Below, piece after piece: positions 45,546 to 63,258 of a stretch of 64,000 bases of DNA. The position numbers were made by a program, and so were the translations under genes. Position 1 is the first letter of the stretch; each line of letters starts with the position of its first letter. Under the pieces are notes generated by a model that was not told the origin of the DNA, ran no database searches, and worked only from the letters and a program-made list of their open reading frames with translations. The DNA comes from Talpa occidentalis. Lineage: Eukaryota > Chordata > Mammalia > Eulipotyphla > Talpidae. The stretch spans positions 100,256,083 through 100,320,082 of the forward strand of contig NW_023604861.1 in assembly GCF_014898055.3 (NCBI RefSeq). Direction: 5' to 3'.

Positions 45546-48500
45546 CTAAGAAAAGAAAAAAAATTTTTTTAAAAAGGACTAAATCCATAATAAAATGAAA
45601 CAAGAGTTCTACACACTCATCATAAAACTAAATCCTACCTTTGGTCTCTTAAAATAATCGAGTCCCCTTCCAATCTTGATAATCCATCCATTGTTGAACC
45701 TATTGAAATGTATATATAGCATTGCATTCCAGACACTTAAGTCAGACAATTATTAAAGCTGCAGTGTACAAAGTGTCAGCAAAAGTTTCTCCTAACAAAG
45801 AAAATCCCATCCTCATGGCATGCATTGAACCAAACCTGGAATTATTCATTGGCTGTGTCCATAAAGAATCAGAAAGTCCTACAAAAGCCAGCAGTCGATT
45901 TGACTAACCAATAGAGTTTGACAGTAAATTAAACTTACTCTTGAATTTCAGCTTGCTGAAATAAACGTTCTTGTTCTGTTAACAAATGGCTTCAATGTAT
46001 ACTCTGGTGGGCTATGGTGGTTTTAGGGGTTCCCCTACCAGAGTTGGATAATGTAAGTAGAAAGAGCTCTGGGATTCTGACCTTTAATTCAATCACAGCA
46101 GCTGCATTTTCATCTGTTTTGCATTTATCTTGTGATTAAGTTTTCATTAAGACAAAGGATGACATCACTGTAAACACTGCTAAGCAAAGGGACCTATCAG
46201 TAAAATAACTTTATACTGTTTCCTTATAGCATACTGTGATATCTACTAGAATAATAAACTGTAAGTAAAGCCACATTAAATATTATTTCACTAGAAAAGA
46301 AAATTACTCACATACACTATATAAATAGTTGAATAGACAGAAAAGCATTTTTTATATGACACAGAACATGTAAATTTTATGCCATCAGGAAATGTGAAAC
46401 TCACATATAGAACAAAATTAAGACTTTCCCTCTCAAAAGTGAAGACACTAAAATTGAGTTTTATTTAAAATGTAATATTTAAATTGAATATATACAATCT
46501 ATACAATTAATAAGAGAAATAAAAAGTATATTTCCACTGCTTAAAAATTAAACTATTACTATATACTAACCTAATTTCTCGGTCATGTATTGAAGAAGAG
46601 TAGTCTAGTTGCAATGACACTCCATGATTCCTGAGTGACCCTTTTATTTCATTCAGGGCACTAACTTGCTCTGTTCTCCCATTGTCCTGTGAATATGAAA
46701 AATGTAATTTTCTGCCTCAGTTTTAAGTGAAGTGGTTCTATATTGTAGGATGAACAGCCATTTCAGGGAGAGCACAGCTGAGTTTCATTTCTGTGCAGAA
46801 ACCACAGAGACCACAGAAGCTAGGGAAAACAGAACTTAATGAAACTTAGACCAACAATAACAGATCAACCAATCAGAATAGACCTGGTGCCAAGACTGGA
46901 AAGTCCTACTTCCTGACAATATGGTATGAAGAAAGCATTGTGCCCTGCAAGGGGGCCCTTCTCTCAACCTGATGGGACTGCTGCTTCAGTGTACCAGGCA
47001 GAGTTGGGCCCTAGCTTAAGCTAGCAATAAAGCCTTTTTGCGTTTGCATCTCTGGCTCCGTGTGGTGTTTGGGAACCCCGGACGGAGTTGAGGCGCCAAT
47101 TCCTAACAATACTAGTTTCAATGTCTGTTGTCTCAAAGAAGCAACCAAATATGAAGTAGTTTAAAAGTAATTGTTTTCATCAAAATAACTTTTTTCTTAG
47201 TCTCTATGAAAACCATTATGGTGGTTACCAGAGTTGGGGGAGGAAGAAGGATCCAGAGGGGGTCAGATGATAGTGTACTGGCACTGGAGCCTTGGTGGAA
47301 GGCAAGTGACACATAAGCACATGTTGATGTGAGACAGTGTACTACCCAAATTATATAGTTTTGCAAGTGAGTGGCAAATCAACAAAATTTTGTTTTAAAA
47401 AATTGCTTTTTTCCAATGTAAACACAATTCTATCTCCTAAAATATACTTTAGTGATGCTGTTCAGTTATTCAAAAGGACTGCCTTTTTTTTTTTTTTTTT
47501 GGTGGGACCCTTGCCCGGTGGCTGGGATCAAACCGGTGCTGCAGAGGCTGCAGGCAGCCTCGCAACCCAGCACTCAACCGCTGAGCCACCAGGGGAGGCC
47601 CAGAAGGACTGCCTTTTTTCTCCTAGAAATTTGATTTATTTAGAAGCATTCCTCTCTGAGTCAAAAGTCCAGATACAGATGCCCACTATTATGCAATGAC
47701 CCTCCAGGAGGCCAATGAATCAAAACAGATTTAATAATTGTTAATGAAAAGACAAACTAGTCAATAGTGCAGAGTGCATAAGCAGCTCCTAGAACATCCA
47801 AAAGACTAAACTGACAAACTACTTGAATAAGACAGGTTAGCAGAGAGACCCAGTGCAAGAAACAACATACTAAAATCAATAGCATGTTTTCTCAAGATGG
47901 TTTATGCATACTGTTAGATAATAAGTTCATTCCCAAGGAAGTAGCTCTAGCTGGAGCATTATTGCAGGTTTTCCTTGATTGGTCTATAAATTGTAATTGA
48001 ATAAAGTAATGAAACAAAGATTAAGTGTTTTCAGATACCTACTTGATCCAGAGAGGTGAGAAGATGAATAGTTTTTACTTTACATGGACTCTTAATAAGC
48101 ATCTCACAAAATCGAAGAAAATTATACAGCTGCAAGATATTGGATAGGTGATTACTAACTTGTACATTTTAAATGATAACATTGTATTATATTTTAGTAC
48201 ATTTTACCTACCTGCTGAGTATTTCTAATGTAAGGATCTTCTACCCAAACTTCAGTAATTGTTTCATTAAGGTATTCTTGGAAAAGTGACTCATAACTGA
48301 AACCTGTTGCATTCTCTTCTATTTTAATTTGCTTATGATATTTTCCATCTACAAAACATAAACTTAATAGTAAAACCAGTGATAACATTTTCTTTTTATA
48401 TATACTGTATTTATATATAGTGATTAATCAGGATCAGATAAAAGTTAATTTTTATTTTTTTATTCCTCCACTCAGCAAATATTGACTGAATGTCTACTAT

Positions 48501-51500
48501 ATACAAGGCACATTGCAAGATGCTACAAATACAGAGGTAAATAAGCAAACCACTCCATGAGTAAGTTCTGTCTTCACAGAGGCCAGGCAAGGGGGAACAT
48601 TCAGACATTTCTTAGAACTTATTCATGAGCTAAATCCTATAGACCAAGAAGTTTATTCAAGAGAGAATTGTATATAAATATGTCAGATAAATCTGTCACC
48701 ATGAGTAGAAACACACGTTTTAACTCAGTGCTGGCTGGTCCTTCTCTTCAAATACAATTTTTTTTTCATGTTCTGCAATTTATAGTGGATATTAAACATA
48801 TAAATGTAGTATAGTATGTTAGAAATTGTTCTTAGAACTTGTAGAGATTAGTTTAAGTGGAAATTTATTACACTTAATAACCCAAGCCAAAGACAAGGAT
48901 GTCACAAGATCAGTGGAATTGTGCCAGTTTTTGTTAATTCCTAATGAATACTTACTAAATAAGCTATCAAAGATGTTTAAGGTTTTTAGAAAATATGATT
49001 CCTTCTAGAAAACTTAAATAAGGGACCAGGAAAATGAATAACTATAAGAAAGTGAAAATCAAAAGCAACAAAAAACTATGAACCAGAGACACTTTTTGGG
49101 GGGCGGGGGCGGGAGGGGAGGGATTGGGGTCAGAATGGGGGGGCTGCAATTGTATGGGGAATATAAAAATAAAATTTATTATTTAAAAAAAAAAAAAAAG
49201 AAAATATGATTCCTAATTTCCATGGTGGTTGTACTTTCAAACTTTATTTAAAAACCAGTAGTTTGTACTCTGTTACTAATATTCCCACAGATATGTTAGC
49301 AACTACCCATCAATTTTTAAGCCAAGCTAGTCACCTATTAATTTAATCCAATGTAATCAAATACTGTATTTCATTCATGTTTTATTTTATTATTTTAAAG
49401 ATTTACTTTTATTTATGCATACAAGAACTAGGGTGTAGGCCAGAGGTTCAGGGCGAGAGCAGGGGGTGGTGAGAGGATTCACCAGAGACAGAGTGGGGAG
49501 TAGAACAGGCAGATCTACTGAAATATACTGCTGAGGGGAGCAGCAGGCAAGACAGGAGAGGTCTGCTGTGCCTTGTGGGTCAGCTCCCTGGCTGGGGATC
49601 GAACTCATGCTGCAGTGGATGCCAATAGCTTGATAGGGCTGACTTTAACCTCTGTGCCACCAGGGAGGCCCTCATTAATGTTTTAGAAGGAAATCTCATT
49701 GTAGATTTTAATTTTGGGTAAAGGAAACACAATTATTCCCACTCAACAGAGGAACTCAGCAGGGTTAGCTATGGTATGGGCTGGTACAGAATACCAGAGG
49801 GAAGTGAGGAGAGGGCTATAGTAAGGGTAGTGAGGATGAACAGCTAAGGGCTAGAGTCACTGGTTTTCTGAGGACAGCAGTTCCTTTAGCTAAAGAAAGC
49901 AGCAGGTGTATGCTCTTCAGGCAAAGATGGCAAAGGCCATTTATAGACATATTTGTAAACTGGACACTCATGAGTAGGGAACTAATAAATAGGGAGTGAT
50001 ATCTACTGTACCTCTAATCATTATAAACATTTAACTCCTGAACAAAATCCCAAAGTCCCAAGAGTTTCTTTACTACTGTAATATTTTGGTCATTTTATAA
50101 AGGGAAATACAAAAAGAATATTGGATTTACATTCTATATTCCTCTATAGTATTATTTAAACTCAAGTCCACTAATAAACTTCATGATGATCTGTAAATTC
50201 CTTAAAATGGAATGCAAAATTCTGCAGTACATATAGCTTATATCAGATTCTCAAGAAGCTTAAATAGCTTATGTATAAGAGAACAGAAATACACAGCAAA
50301 TTGATAAAGACCCAGGAATAAGTGATCCAGACCACACAGAGCTCCAAATGCAGAGCCAGAAAAAATGGGATGAAAAGGACTATATCACAAAGTTTATGGA
50401 TACATTCTCTAAAAGAGCTTCTTTACCTTCTTTTTCTTGATCCAAATATTGCTTTATGTTTTCTGCTCTATCCATATAGTCAGTAATTTTTTTCCTGAGA
50501 TTACATTTCTTTTTATCATCTTTGGTTCCTACAAATTAAAAAAAATAATTTCATTTTCAAAGCAATATTTCTATTCAGGACAGGTAGTTCCAGTTTTACA
50601 AGTTTTTTTTTTTTTAAACAAATATTCTATCTTTTAGCATGGTTAGCCTCATTCTAAAATACACAAATATATTCCACATACAAGTGATAACATCTGGTAT
50701 TTATCTTTATCTTTCTGACTTATCTCACTTAGTATAATCCCTTCCAGCTCCATCCATGTTTTGATTCCTGAGTAGTATTTCATTGTGTGTCTATACCACG
50801 TCTGCTTGATCCACTCATTTTTTTTTAAAGATTTATTTATTTATTTACACAAGAATCGGGGTACAGGCAAGATGCGCGGGAGGGTGAGAGGATTCACCAG
50901 AGACAGAGCAGAGAACAGAACAGGCAGACTGACGAAATACACTGGATGGAGCTGGAAGGGATTATACTAAGTGAGATAAGTCAGAAAGATAAAGATAAAT
51001 ACCAGATGTTATCACTTGTATGTGGAATATAAAGAAACCAAATAAAGGGTCAGATAAAGCGAAACTCAAAAACTAACCCTTGAAAGCTGACTACTTTCTG
51101 AGAGGGAGAGGGAAGGGAGTGGCCAGCACAAAGTGGACACAGAGTGGAATGGATGGTGATGGTGGTGATAAGACTATGTGCACTTTGGTCTGGGAGCCCA
51201 ATGGTATTACAACACCCGAAGAGGGGAATCTATACTTCCAAAATACAAACAACTGTGTGAAACAATGTGACCTCAATAAAATTTTTTGAACAAAACTGCT
51301 GTTAGTCAAGATCATACAAGTGCACTACAAGCCCCAACCTACCTTCCTCTTTAGACATAAACAGAACAAAGCTGAATCACTTATTTGGTAAAACAGCAAA
51401 GCCACAATTAAAGCACTTTTAACTGAATTTCTAAATTCTGAAATTCTATTGTACTTATGCCTCCAAAACCCCAAAGACCCCACCTTTCTACTCTAAATGA

Positions 51501-52921
51501 ACTTTAACTGTTTAAATAGTCACTACACTTGTCTATATCTCTCTCCTGGCACTTATTCACTGTATTAATAGTTATTTGCACTTGTTCTTAACCTGTTAAG
51601 TTCATGTCACCATTTCTATAAGCTCTATGGGATCCGTGAAGCACAATCACATCCAACACCTGTGAGTCTCCTGCTTCAGATTTCTAGAACTGCAATAACT
51701 TGAGCAATATTCCACTGACCGACCGCCACCTTTCTTTTGGGGGAGCCAGGATACCAATCAGAAAAGCCTTGCTTTCCAATTGTGACTCTACCATCCCCTA
51801 GTAGCAAAACTGGTAAGCAAACTACTTTTCTAGCTGTAAAAATGAGGTTAATATCTCTTACCTCAAGGGCAATTCTAAAGATGACGAGATAATGCTTTTA
51901 ATGTGCTCTGCACAGTACGTAGCTCTCTGCAACCTTAAGATGGCTATTCTTATCACTATCATCGCCCAAGACAGAGTTTATTGTTCTGAAAAAAGCACTG
52001 GAACCTTGAAGAGGGCTTTCTACACTCTTAGGTTAAGAAGGCTTCGGAGTAGACGTCAACGCTGTGAGCTCCAAGGGATGGAGGGCAGGAGTTGGTATCA
52101 ACCAATTTAACACAAAACTACTGGATATAGACTATGTGTCCGGTATTTTGCTGGGTATCAAGGGTTACTTGGGTAATGCCCAACACAGAATAACCAAGTA
52201 ACAGAAAATCTCACTGTCCCCGCCCACAATCCGAGGCTTTTCTCACACATCGAATTACACCCTTTTAATAAAAAGCTTTTTTCTTCTACCACTGCGTGAT
52301 TTTACTTTTGCTGGATTTAAAAATCGTTAGTAATGCCATTTTTACTTCAATGTATTTCCCCACATGTAAAACTGAATCATGACATTTCCTCCCCAAGTAC
52401 TTCAGACTGCATCTCTAAAAGGTAAGGATATTTTTCGGGGAAAAAGGCTGTCTAAAAATATTAATAAATTTAATGTTACCCAGCCCATTTTCAAGTAGAT
52501 CCAAAAATGTCTTTTGCAATCAAAGTCTTTCCCATCAACGTTTTTATATCACATTTGGTTTCGTCTCAAAAATCTAGAGCAGTACCCCCTCTTGACACCA
52601 AATTATTAGTGATATAAAGGAAACCAGTCCGTTTGTCCTGTAGAAGAACCCACCTTCTGTATTTGACTTCTGTTGTCTGACTGCTTACTTTTGGTAAGAA
52701 CTGTTTTTAATTTTTCCTCTCCGCCCCGGACACTGCGCGAGCCGGCTGTCTTCCATGCCTCATCGCTCACCTTTGAGAACCTGCAGGAGCATATCAATCC
52801 CCTCTTGGTAACACACTAGAGCCTGCTGGTACCGAAACTCCGAGTCTAGTTCCACGGCCCGCTTTAGTACAGCGATTGCAGCTGCGCATTCGGGATCTAA
52901 TTTCGGCCCCGCCGCAGCCAT
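45450..52921 (-). CDS. MITD1: MITD1, MIT domain-containing protein 1 (complete, seven coding exons)
   Basis: Exons 52771-52921, 50427-50528, 48212-48348, 48043-48129, 46571-46686, 45639-45699 and 45450-45545 sum to 750 nt, or 249 aa plus stop, exactly the human length. All junctions are GT-AG with consistent phase. Start [20 protein letters not shown]; end [11 protein letters not shown]. The N-terminal MIT domain (about 10-85: [38 protein letters not shown]) binds CHMP ESCRT-III tails. The C-terminal phospholipase-D-like fold (about 90-249) binds membranes. Family role: midbody recruitment and stabilisation of abscission in cytokinesis. Tail to tail with LIPT1, head to head with MRPL30. Confidence 0.96.
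45639..45699 (-). CDS. MITD1: MITD1 coding exon 6
   Basis: 61 nt completing an Arg codon, then [20 protein letters not shown]; acceptor CAATAG, donor GTAGGA. Confidence 0.94.
46571..46686 (-). CDS. MITD1: MITD1 coding exon 5
   Basis: 116 nt, [18 protein letters not shown] to SSSIHDREI plus two bases; acceptor TTCACAG, donor GTTAGT. Confidence 0.94.
46744..47108 (+). mobile_element. Solo LTR of a gammaretrovirus-like endogenous retrovirus (ERV1 type)
   Basis: 365 bases with imperfect terminal inverted repeat TGTAGGA / TCCTAACA, a polyadenylation signal AATAAA at 47026-47031, and a U5-like end GGACGGAGTTGAGGCGCCAA. No viral genes next to it. Located in the MITD1 intron between exons 5 and 4, opposite to the gene. 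Target duplication not clear. Confidence 0.8.
47490..47603 (-). mobile_element. Head-only SINE copy (tRNA-related half with A-tail)
   Basis: Reversed copy of only the first ~100 bases of the SINE (to GGGTCCCACC), followed directly by an A-tail. A 16-base target-site duplication AAGGACTGCCTTTTTT lies at 47474-47489 and 47604-47619. The usual 3' ATAAATAAATCTT part is absent. Confidence 0.88.
48043..48129 (-). CDS. MITD1: MITD1 coding exon 4
   Basis: 87 nt, [12 protein letters not shown] to LLTSLDQ; acceptor CTTGCAG, donor GTAGGT, phase 0 on both sides. Confidence 0.94.
48212..48348 (-). CDS. MITD1: MITD1 coding exon 3
   Basis: 137 nt, acceptor TTTTGTAG, donor GTAGGT. Encodes [20 protein letters not shown] through DPYIRNTQQ, the start of the PLD-like domain. 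Confidence 0.95.
49004..49198 (+). mobile_element. Short 5'-truncated LINE-1 3' end
   Basis: About 195 bases of L1 3' UTR with G-rich tract and A-tail. Target-site duplication AGAAAATATGATTCCT at 48988-49003 and 49199-49214. Confidence 0.95.
49396..49671 (-). mobile_element. tRNA-derived SINE, inverted
   Basis: Tail at left (ATTTACTTTTATTTATGCAT), head end CCACCAGGGAGGCC at right. Confidence 0.93.
50427..50528 (-). CDS. MITD1: MITD1 coding exon 2
   Basis: 102 nt, acceptor TTTGTAG, donor GTAAAG. Encodes [18 protein letters not shown], the third MIT helix. Confidence 0.95.
50668..50817 (-). mobile_element. LINE-1 fragment, antisense arm of an inverted pair
   Basis: Its first 87 bases (50668-50754) are the exact reverse complement of 50945-51031. 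The rest continues as reversed L1 ORF2 end to the SINE at 50818. Confidence 0.92.
50818..50944 (-). mobile_element. tRNA-derived SINE, inverted, 5' half missing
   Basis: Tail ATTTATTTATTTACACAAGA at left. The copy stops at GACGAAATACACTG, where sense L1 begins, so the tRNA-derived head has been lost. Confidence 0.9.
50945..51292 (+). mobile_element. LINE-1 3' end, sense arm of an inverted pair
   Basis: Older L1 3' end (GATGGAGCTGGAAGGGATTA to CCTCAATAAAATTTTTTG). First 87 bases pair exactly with 50668-50754. Confidence 0.88.
51293..52770. other. MITD1 intron 1
   Basis: Holds the MIR at 51745-51925; otherwise unique sequence. The 3' ends of introns 2-6 similarly hold no further exon-like frames. 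Confidence 0.45.
51745..51925 (+). mobile_element. MIR SINE
   Basis: TGTGACTCTACCATCCCCTA, TAGCTGTAAAAATGAGGTTA and GATGACGAGATAATGCTTTT occur in MIR order. Confidence 0.75.
52771..52921 (-). CDS. MITD1: MITD1 coding exon 1
   Basis: ATG at 52919-52921; 50 codons plus one base; ends ...LLQVLK before donor GTGAGC. Carries the first helices of the MIT domain. Confidence 0.95.
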
Positions 52922-53094
52922 GATTCCCGAAGCTTCCCACAAACCCTTACACAGCTGGGCAACACTTCCGCGCTTTTGCGGAGTCGTCACGTGACGCCAA
53001 CGCGCCTGCGCTCTCACGTTATCGCCTTTGCTGGGACTCAGCCGGAACTAATTTTCCTCGTTTCTCTGCTCTCTTGTACTTTGACGGAAGGATT

Positions 53095-53175
53095 TGAGTG
53101 TGGCCCTCGATGGTCCCAGTACTCAACTTCCCCTCGGTGCGTAAGTTCATCCTCAACAACGTTTAGCGGTCGTTG
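53095..53175 (+). other. MRPL30: MRPL30 first noncoding exon
   Basis: Ends at a strong donor (CGGTCGTTG then GTGAGT) at 53175/53176, on the MRPL30 side of the shared promoter. The 5' edge is approximate. Confidence 0.6.
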
Positions 53176-54239
53176 GTGAGTGGGACATGCGTGGCTGAAG
53201 GTATTGCGTTTTTCACCAGAAGTACGTATTTGGAGCCCTATGCAGATTTGCATTGATTTTTCCCTATTGGATCCTGCGACTCCGGGTCACACCACTTAAC
53301 TAGGCCTGCGTCCCCGTGTAGACCCACTGGTTCCGGAAGAGATACTGACCGGCCGATCCGGGGCTCTAGTTTAAGAGATTCTCCGATGCGCCCTTTGTTG
53401 AGCTCTGGGCTTAAGGGCTGAGGCTGTACAGAGAGTTCAAGTTCGTTTTTAACGTTTTCTGTGCTTCTGCTTTATTCTTGACTTTGGCTTCTCTTTGGGG
53501 ATCTTTTTAAGCTGATATTTATTGTTAATGAGGGTTTACAGAATTGCTTAATTTTTAAATTGCTGCATTTAAGAAGGCAATCTTTCTGGGTTTGGCAGTT
53601 GAAATACTTGACATTTAAAAAAATCTGATTTTGCAATAGGGTTCCGCTGGGCATCTACCCAGAGCTGTCTTGTTCTGTGTATTTTTTGCCAAGAGGCGCT
53701 GTTACTTGTTAAACGTTAGGGGTTCAGAGAAGAGACATTTTGCTTTCAGAGATCTTGATTTATTGAAAGGGAAATTCTGTGTTCTGCATTTTCAGTAGTC
53801 CCCCACCCCCCTTTATCATTAAATACACATCTTGTTTGTTTAGGAAAGAAAATAGATATTTAAAGGAAATATTACATACATCATCCATGTAAAAAAGACA
53901 ACAAAAAGCTATCAGACATGGTTGGAGGGGGGAGAAAATTGTCTTTGTGCCTTGCCACCTGTGGCTGTGTTAATATTTTGCTGATAGCCTTCCATAGTTT
54001 TTCTCTGTGTACACACATTCACAATCATTCTTTAAAATGGAAATGGGAGCATACTTCTCATATGATGCATCTATTTTCCTATTTTTGCTTCTGTTCAAGA
54101 GAAAAGTTATTGTACAGTAGAAGACAGTATAATTGCTATAAAGGTGTGCCTAATTGTTCTTAAGAATAACTTTTATTACAATTTGTAACTTTAAACTGTC
54201 GCACCTTCTGAAGTCTGTTCATTAAACTTCATTCATTCA

Positions 54240-54720
54240 GCAAAAATTGAATACCTACTATGTGGCAGGTGCTGCTTTAGGTAGATGCTTGGTACACATC
54301 TGTGAATAGCCAGACCATAAACAAAAATGTAAAAAGTCCTTGTCCTTGTGGAAGAATATTTTCTTGGATGGAGACAGACATTGAACAACAAACTTAATAA
54401 TTAAATGTTTTAGGATGACAAGTGCTGTGAAAAGGAAACCAAGTAGAGTAGAAATGATTAGGAGTACTGTAGTGTGGGTAAAAATGTTAAATAATGTGAT
54501 CTGAGTGAACCTCACTGATAAAATGAGATTTGAAACGTAAGGAATTGAACTCTGTGAATATGGGAAACATTCTAGAGGAAGAAGAGCTGGTTCAATGGAG
54601 CGTGCCTGCCTTGCAAGTTCAGGACCAGCAAGGGAGGCCAGTGTGTATACTAGAGAGTAATTGGAAGCCCTAGAAGTGGAGGTTAAGAGCTGGCTACCAC
54701 TTTTACTGAAATGAAAGGAT
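54240..54720. mobile_element. Probable LINE-2 or related old repeat
   Basis: Text such as CAAAAATGTAAAAAGTCCTT and TGTCCTTGTGGAAGAATATT resembles old L2-type repeats. Family call uncertain. Confidence 0.4.
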
Positions 54721-54739
54721 AGTTGAAGTTTTAAATTTT

Positions 54740-54990
54740 TAAAAAAGTAAAATTCTAATTTCAGAAGTTTTAGACATCAAAAAGTTGTAAAGATAGTACA
54801 GAGTACTTGTATATCCAACACCCAGTTTCCCCTTTTAATATCTTACCAAAATTTGTTTTCATTGATGAACTAATAGTAATACATTGTTTACATTCATACT
54901 TCATTCACATTTTCTTGTTTTTTACCTTATGTTCTTTTACTATTCCAGAAACCCATCCAAGATACCATATTACATTTAGTGATCATGTCT
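54740..54990 (-). mobile_element. Old antisense LINE-1 3' fragment
   Basis: AAAGATAGTACAGAGTACTT ... CCAACACCCAGTTTCCCC, the same old family as 12430-12900 and 59700-60560. Confidence 0.55.
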
Positions 54991-55246
54991 CATTAGACCT
55001 CTCACACTCTTGATTACGACAGTTTTTCAAACTGCCCTTGTTTTAGCACACTTATATTATTCAAACTTTAGCCATTGGGAGCTCTTTCAGCTAGCTCCTG
55101 TGTCCCTTTGTCATGCCCCCATCATTTTGACTTTTTAAGTAGTTACTTTCTAGGCCTGAAAGATGCCCCATTTGTTCCTGCTGCAGCCCTAAAATCACCT
55201 ACTTCTCCAAGAAGCCATGGTTTCTTTTGTGGAAAATGATGGTAGA

Positions 55247-55518
55247 GGGCTTCCCTGGTGGCGCACGGGTAACCTGTGAAGCTGTCTGCAACCTCTGAAG
55301 CACAAGTTCAATCCCTGGCCAGGGAGCAACCCACATGGCACAGCAGACTTCTCCTGACTTGCCCGCTGCCCCCCTCAGCAGTGTCCTTTGGTCAGTCTGC
55401 CTGTTCCGTTCCCCACTCTGTGTTTGGTGAATCTTCTCCCCCCGCCCCCCACTGCACCTCTGACCTGTACCCTAGCTTTTGTATGCATAAATAATTAAAT
55501 CTTTTTTAAAAAAAAAAA
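55247..55518 (+). mobile_element. tRNA-derived SINE
   Basis: Head GGGCTTCCCTGGTGGCGCAC; part of the A-box region is deleted. Flanks GAAAATGATGGTAGA and GAAAATGCTAGTAGA form an imperfect target-site duplication. Confidence 0.93.
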
Positions 55519-55845
55519 AGAAAGAAAATGCTAGTAGAAAGTATTATTAGTTATTAGAAACTAGAATGCTTTTAGAAAGGATGCAGGAATACTCATTACT
55601 ACTGGGGTGCCATTTCTTTTTGGTCTTCTCAACAGAGCTAACTCATGTATACATACATATCTGTAATTATTTCTAAATCCATTAGCATCTATACTGAGCT
55701 AAATTTGAGTTCCAACTCTAATCAAGTACCATTGGATCACACAGATCATTTTAGCCTTCTCTTATTTATGTGTAACCTCCCACTCAAACAGTGAGAAACC
55801 TGGCTCACTGGAAGGTTTGCGCACAGTTAATATGATCTGATTTAG

Positions 55846-56096
55846 TACCGGATGGTCTCACTCATAGCAGGAACTTAGAAAACCTAAATAAACCAGAGAC
55901 ACACTGGGGGGGGGGGTGAGGAAGGACTAGAGTCAAAATAAGGGGGGAGGTGCAATTGTATGGGGAATATAACCAAAATGAAAATGCATACATTGTGCAA
56001 AGATGAAAAAAGATGTAAAAATTATATAAAATAAAATATTAAATAAGAAAAATAAATATGTAACAAAAAATAAACTTTCAGTTATGCTGTAAAAAA
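55846..56096 (+). mobile_element. Short 5'-truncated LINE-1 3' end
   Basis: Starts TACCGGATGGTCTCACTCAT, with G-rich tract and A-rich tail. Target-site duplication AATATGATCTGATTTAG at 55829-55845 and 56097-56113. Confidence 0.95.
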
Positions 56097-57759
56097 AATA
56101 TGATCTGATTTAGGATTTAATGAGATAATTTGCTATGGAGAAAAGACCTTAGAGAAATTAGATGGAATAAGGAAGACCAGTTAGGAGGCTTTGGTTGAAA
56201 TCTTTAATTAGAGAAAGATTCAACACAATGTGAAGCTAAATGAGTTTGATTAGTATATAATACCACATTTGGGAGGAAGAACCATGGTAAAGAAAATAAT
56301 TTAGTATTACCTGTTTGAGTGACAATATGAAGGATTAAGCATCTCTTCTAAGGAAGCCTTAATAGAAAATGAATAACTAGCCAAACAGTGGATAGTTTGA
56401 AGTAAAAATTATAATGTTCTATTGTAATATTTAGGTTTGAAGTCTGAATGACAGTTATGAAATTCTTATGTACTTCTGAATTCTGAGTTGAGTGGACCAT
56501 CTAATCCATTAATTAATTCATACATTCATCAACATACACTGGGTGCCTACTGTTCATCAGATAGTGTTTTATCTGCTGGGAGCAGAAGATGAACAAGACC
56601 TAATTCTTGTTTTCAGAGGATTTATTCGTTAACTCTTCTGAGATAATTTATTTTTGAAAGGTTGGTTTAATTGCTGAGGATTCTTCTGATATCTGGCTGT
56701 TTTTATAGTACATCTTGATCCCTGACTCCATTGCTTCGTCCACATCACAAGAAGGACTGACAGAGCTTCAATGAGCCAGACTCTGGCAAACACTGAAATA
56801 TAGCACTTATTTGATATTGTATGGTAGGGTACTTTTATTTGCCATAATTTAATAATAGTAAAAGCTACCATTTATTGAGGACTTCTTATGCCAGGTACTG
56901 TTTTAAAAGATATTTATAGACTAACTCGTTTCAAAGATAGATTTTATTTTCTTACTATTCTTGGGGAGAAAACCCAAGCAAAATAAGTGATCTATCCAAA
57001 ACATACATCCAGTTCTTAAACCTAATCTCAGTAGGTTAAACCTAATCTTTAGTAGGTTATAATTGTTTTGTGTCTAATTAAACAGGACTTTTTTTAGGTT
57101 ATGGAAGCGATGCATGTTTGTTAAGAATAGTTTCAAAATACAAATAAACCAAAAAAGAGTTCTGATTTTCTTTTTAACGAAAAGGTGTTATAATTTGGTG
57201 AAAATACGCTGGATTGGAAATTAGAAAAACTGGATTCTACATCATGTGTTCTCTTGATACCTGGATGCCTTTGGATAAAGATTGATCTTTGTGGAATTCA
57301 TTTTCCTCATACTTAAAGAAACGGTTGTCATCTCTAATTATTGGAGTTGGTTTTTTTTTTAGTCTCTTCCAGCTCTTTACTTTTCTGTGATCCTTTAACT
57401 TTTCTGTGATCCATTCTTTACCTGTCCTCATTGTTGAAGATTTTTAAAATGATAATAACCCCTAGTTCCCACTTTTGGGGAGTCTGCCAAGGCTAACTCA
57501 TTTGTTAAAAATGGAATGTGGTTAATGTACAATTACTACATAAGGTTTTGCTGAACTCAGTGGAACATGTATTGTAACTTAATTCTTGCCTTTTTTTATA
57601 TTAAAATAACCAAGATTTTATTGTTAAACTTCGATCAAGTTTACAATTTATTTACTTTATTAGTACTACAGAAGGAGGAACCTGTTCACTTCCAAGACGT
57701 GTTTAACTCAGGAACCTATTTTCTGCTTCTACAGCCTCGAAAGAGCACTGTCATCACAC

Positions 57760-63241
<5,482 letters not shown>

Positions 63242-63258
63242 TGCCACAGCAGTTTCAG

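Larger units (their letters stand above)
52720..53420. promoter_or_regulatory. Bidirectional promoter of MITD1 (-) and MRPL30 (+)
   Basis: CpG-enriched block between divergent genes. It contains a perfect GTCACGTGAC palindrome (E-box/CLEAR type) at 52986-52995, ETS-type CTTCCG (about 52967) and GCCGGAAC (about 53040), and a GCGCATTCGG NRF1-like half site inside MITD1 exon 1. No TATA box. Confidence 0.75.
53176..57734. other. MRPL30 intron 1 (5' UTR intron)
   Basis: About 4.6 kb with the repeats listed separately. Stretches 53420-54240, 56114-57730 and 55530-55828 show no coding signal. Confidence 0.5.
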
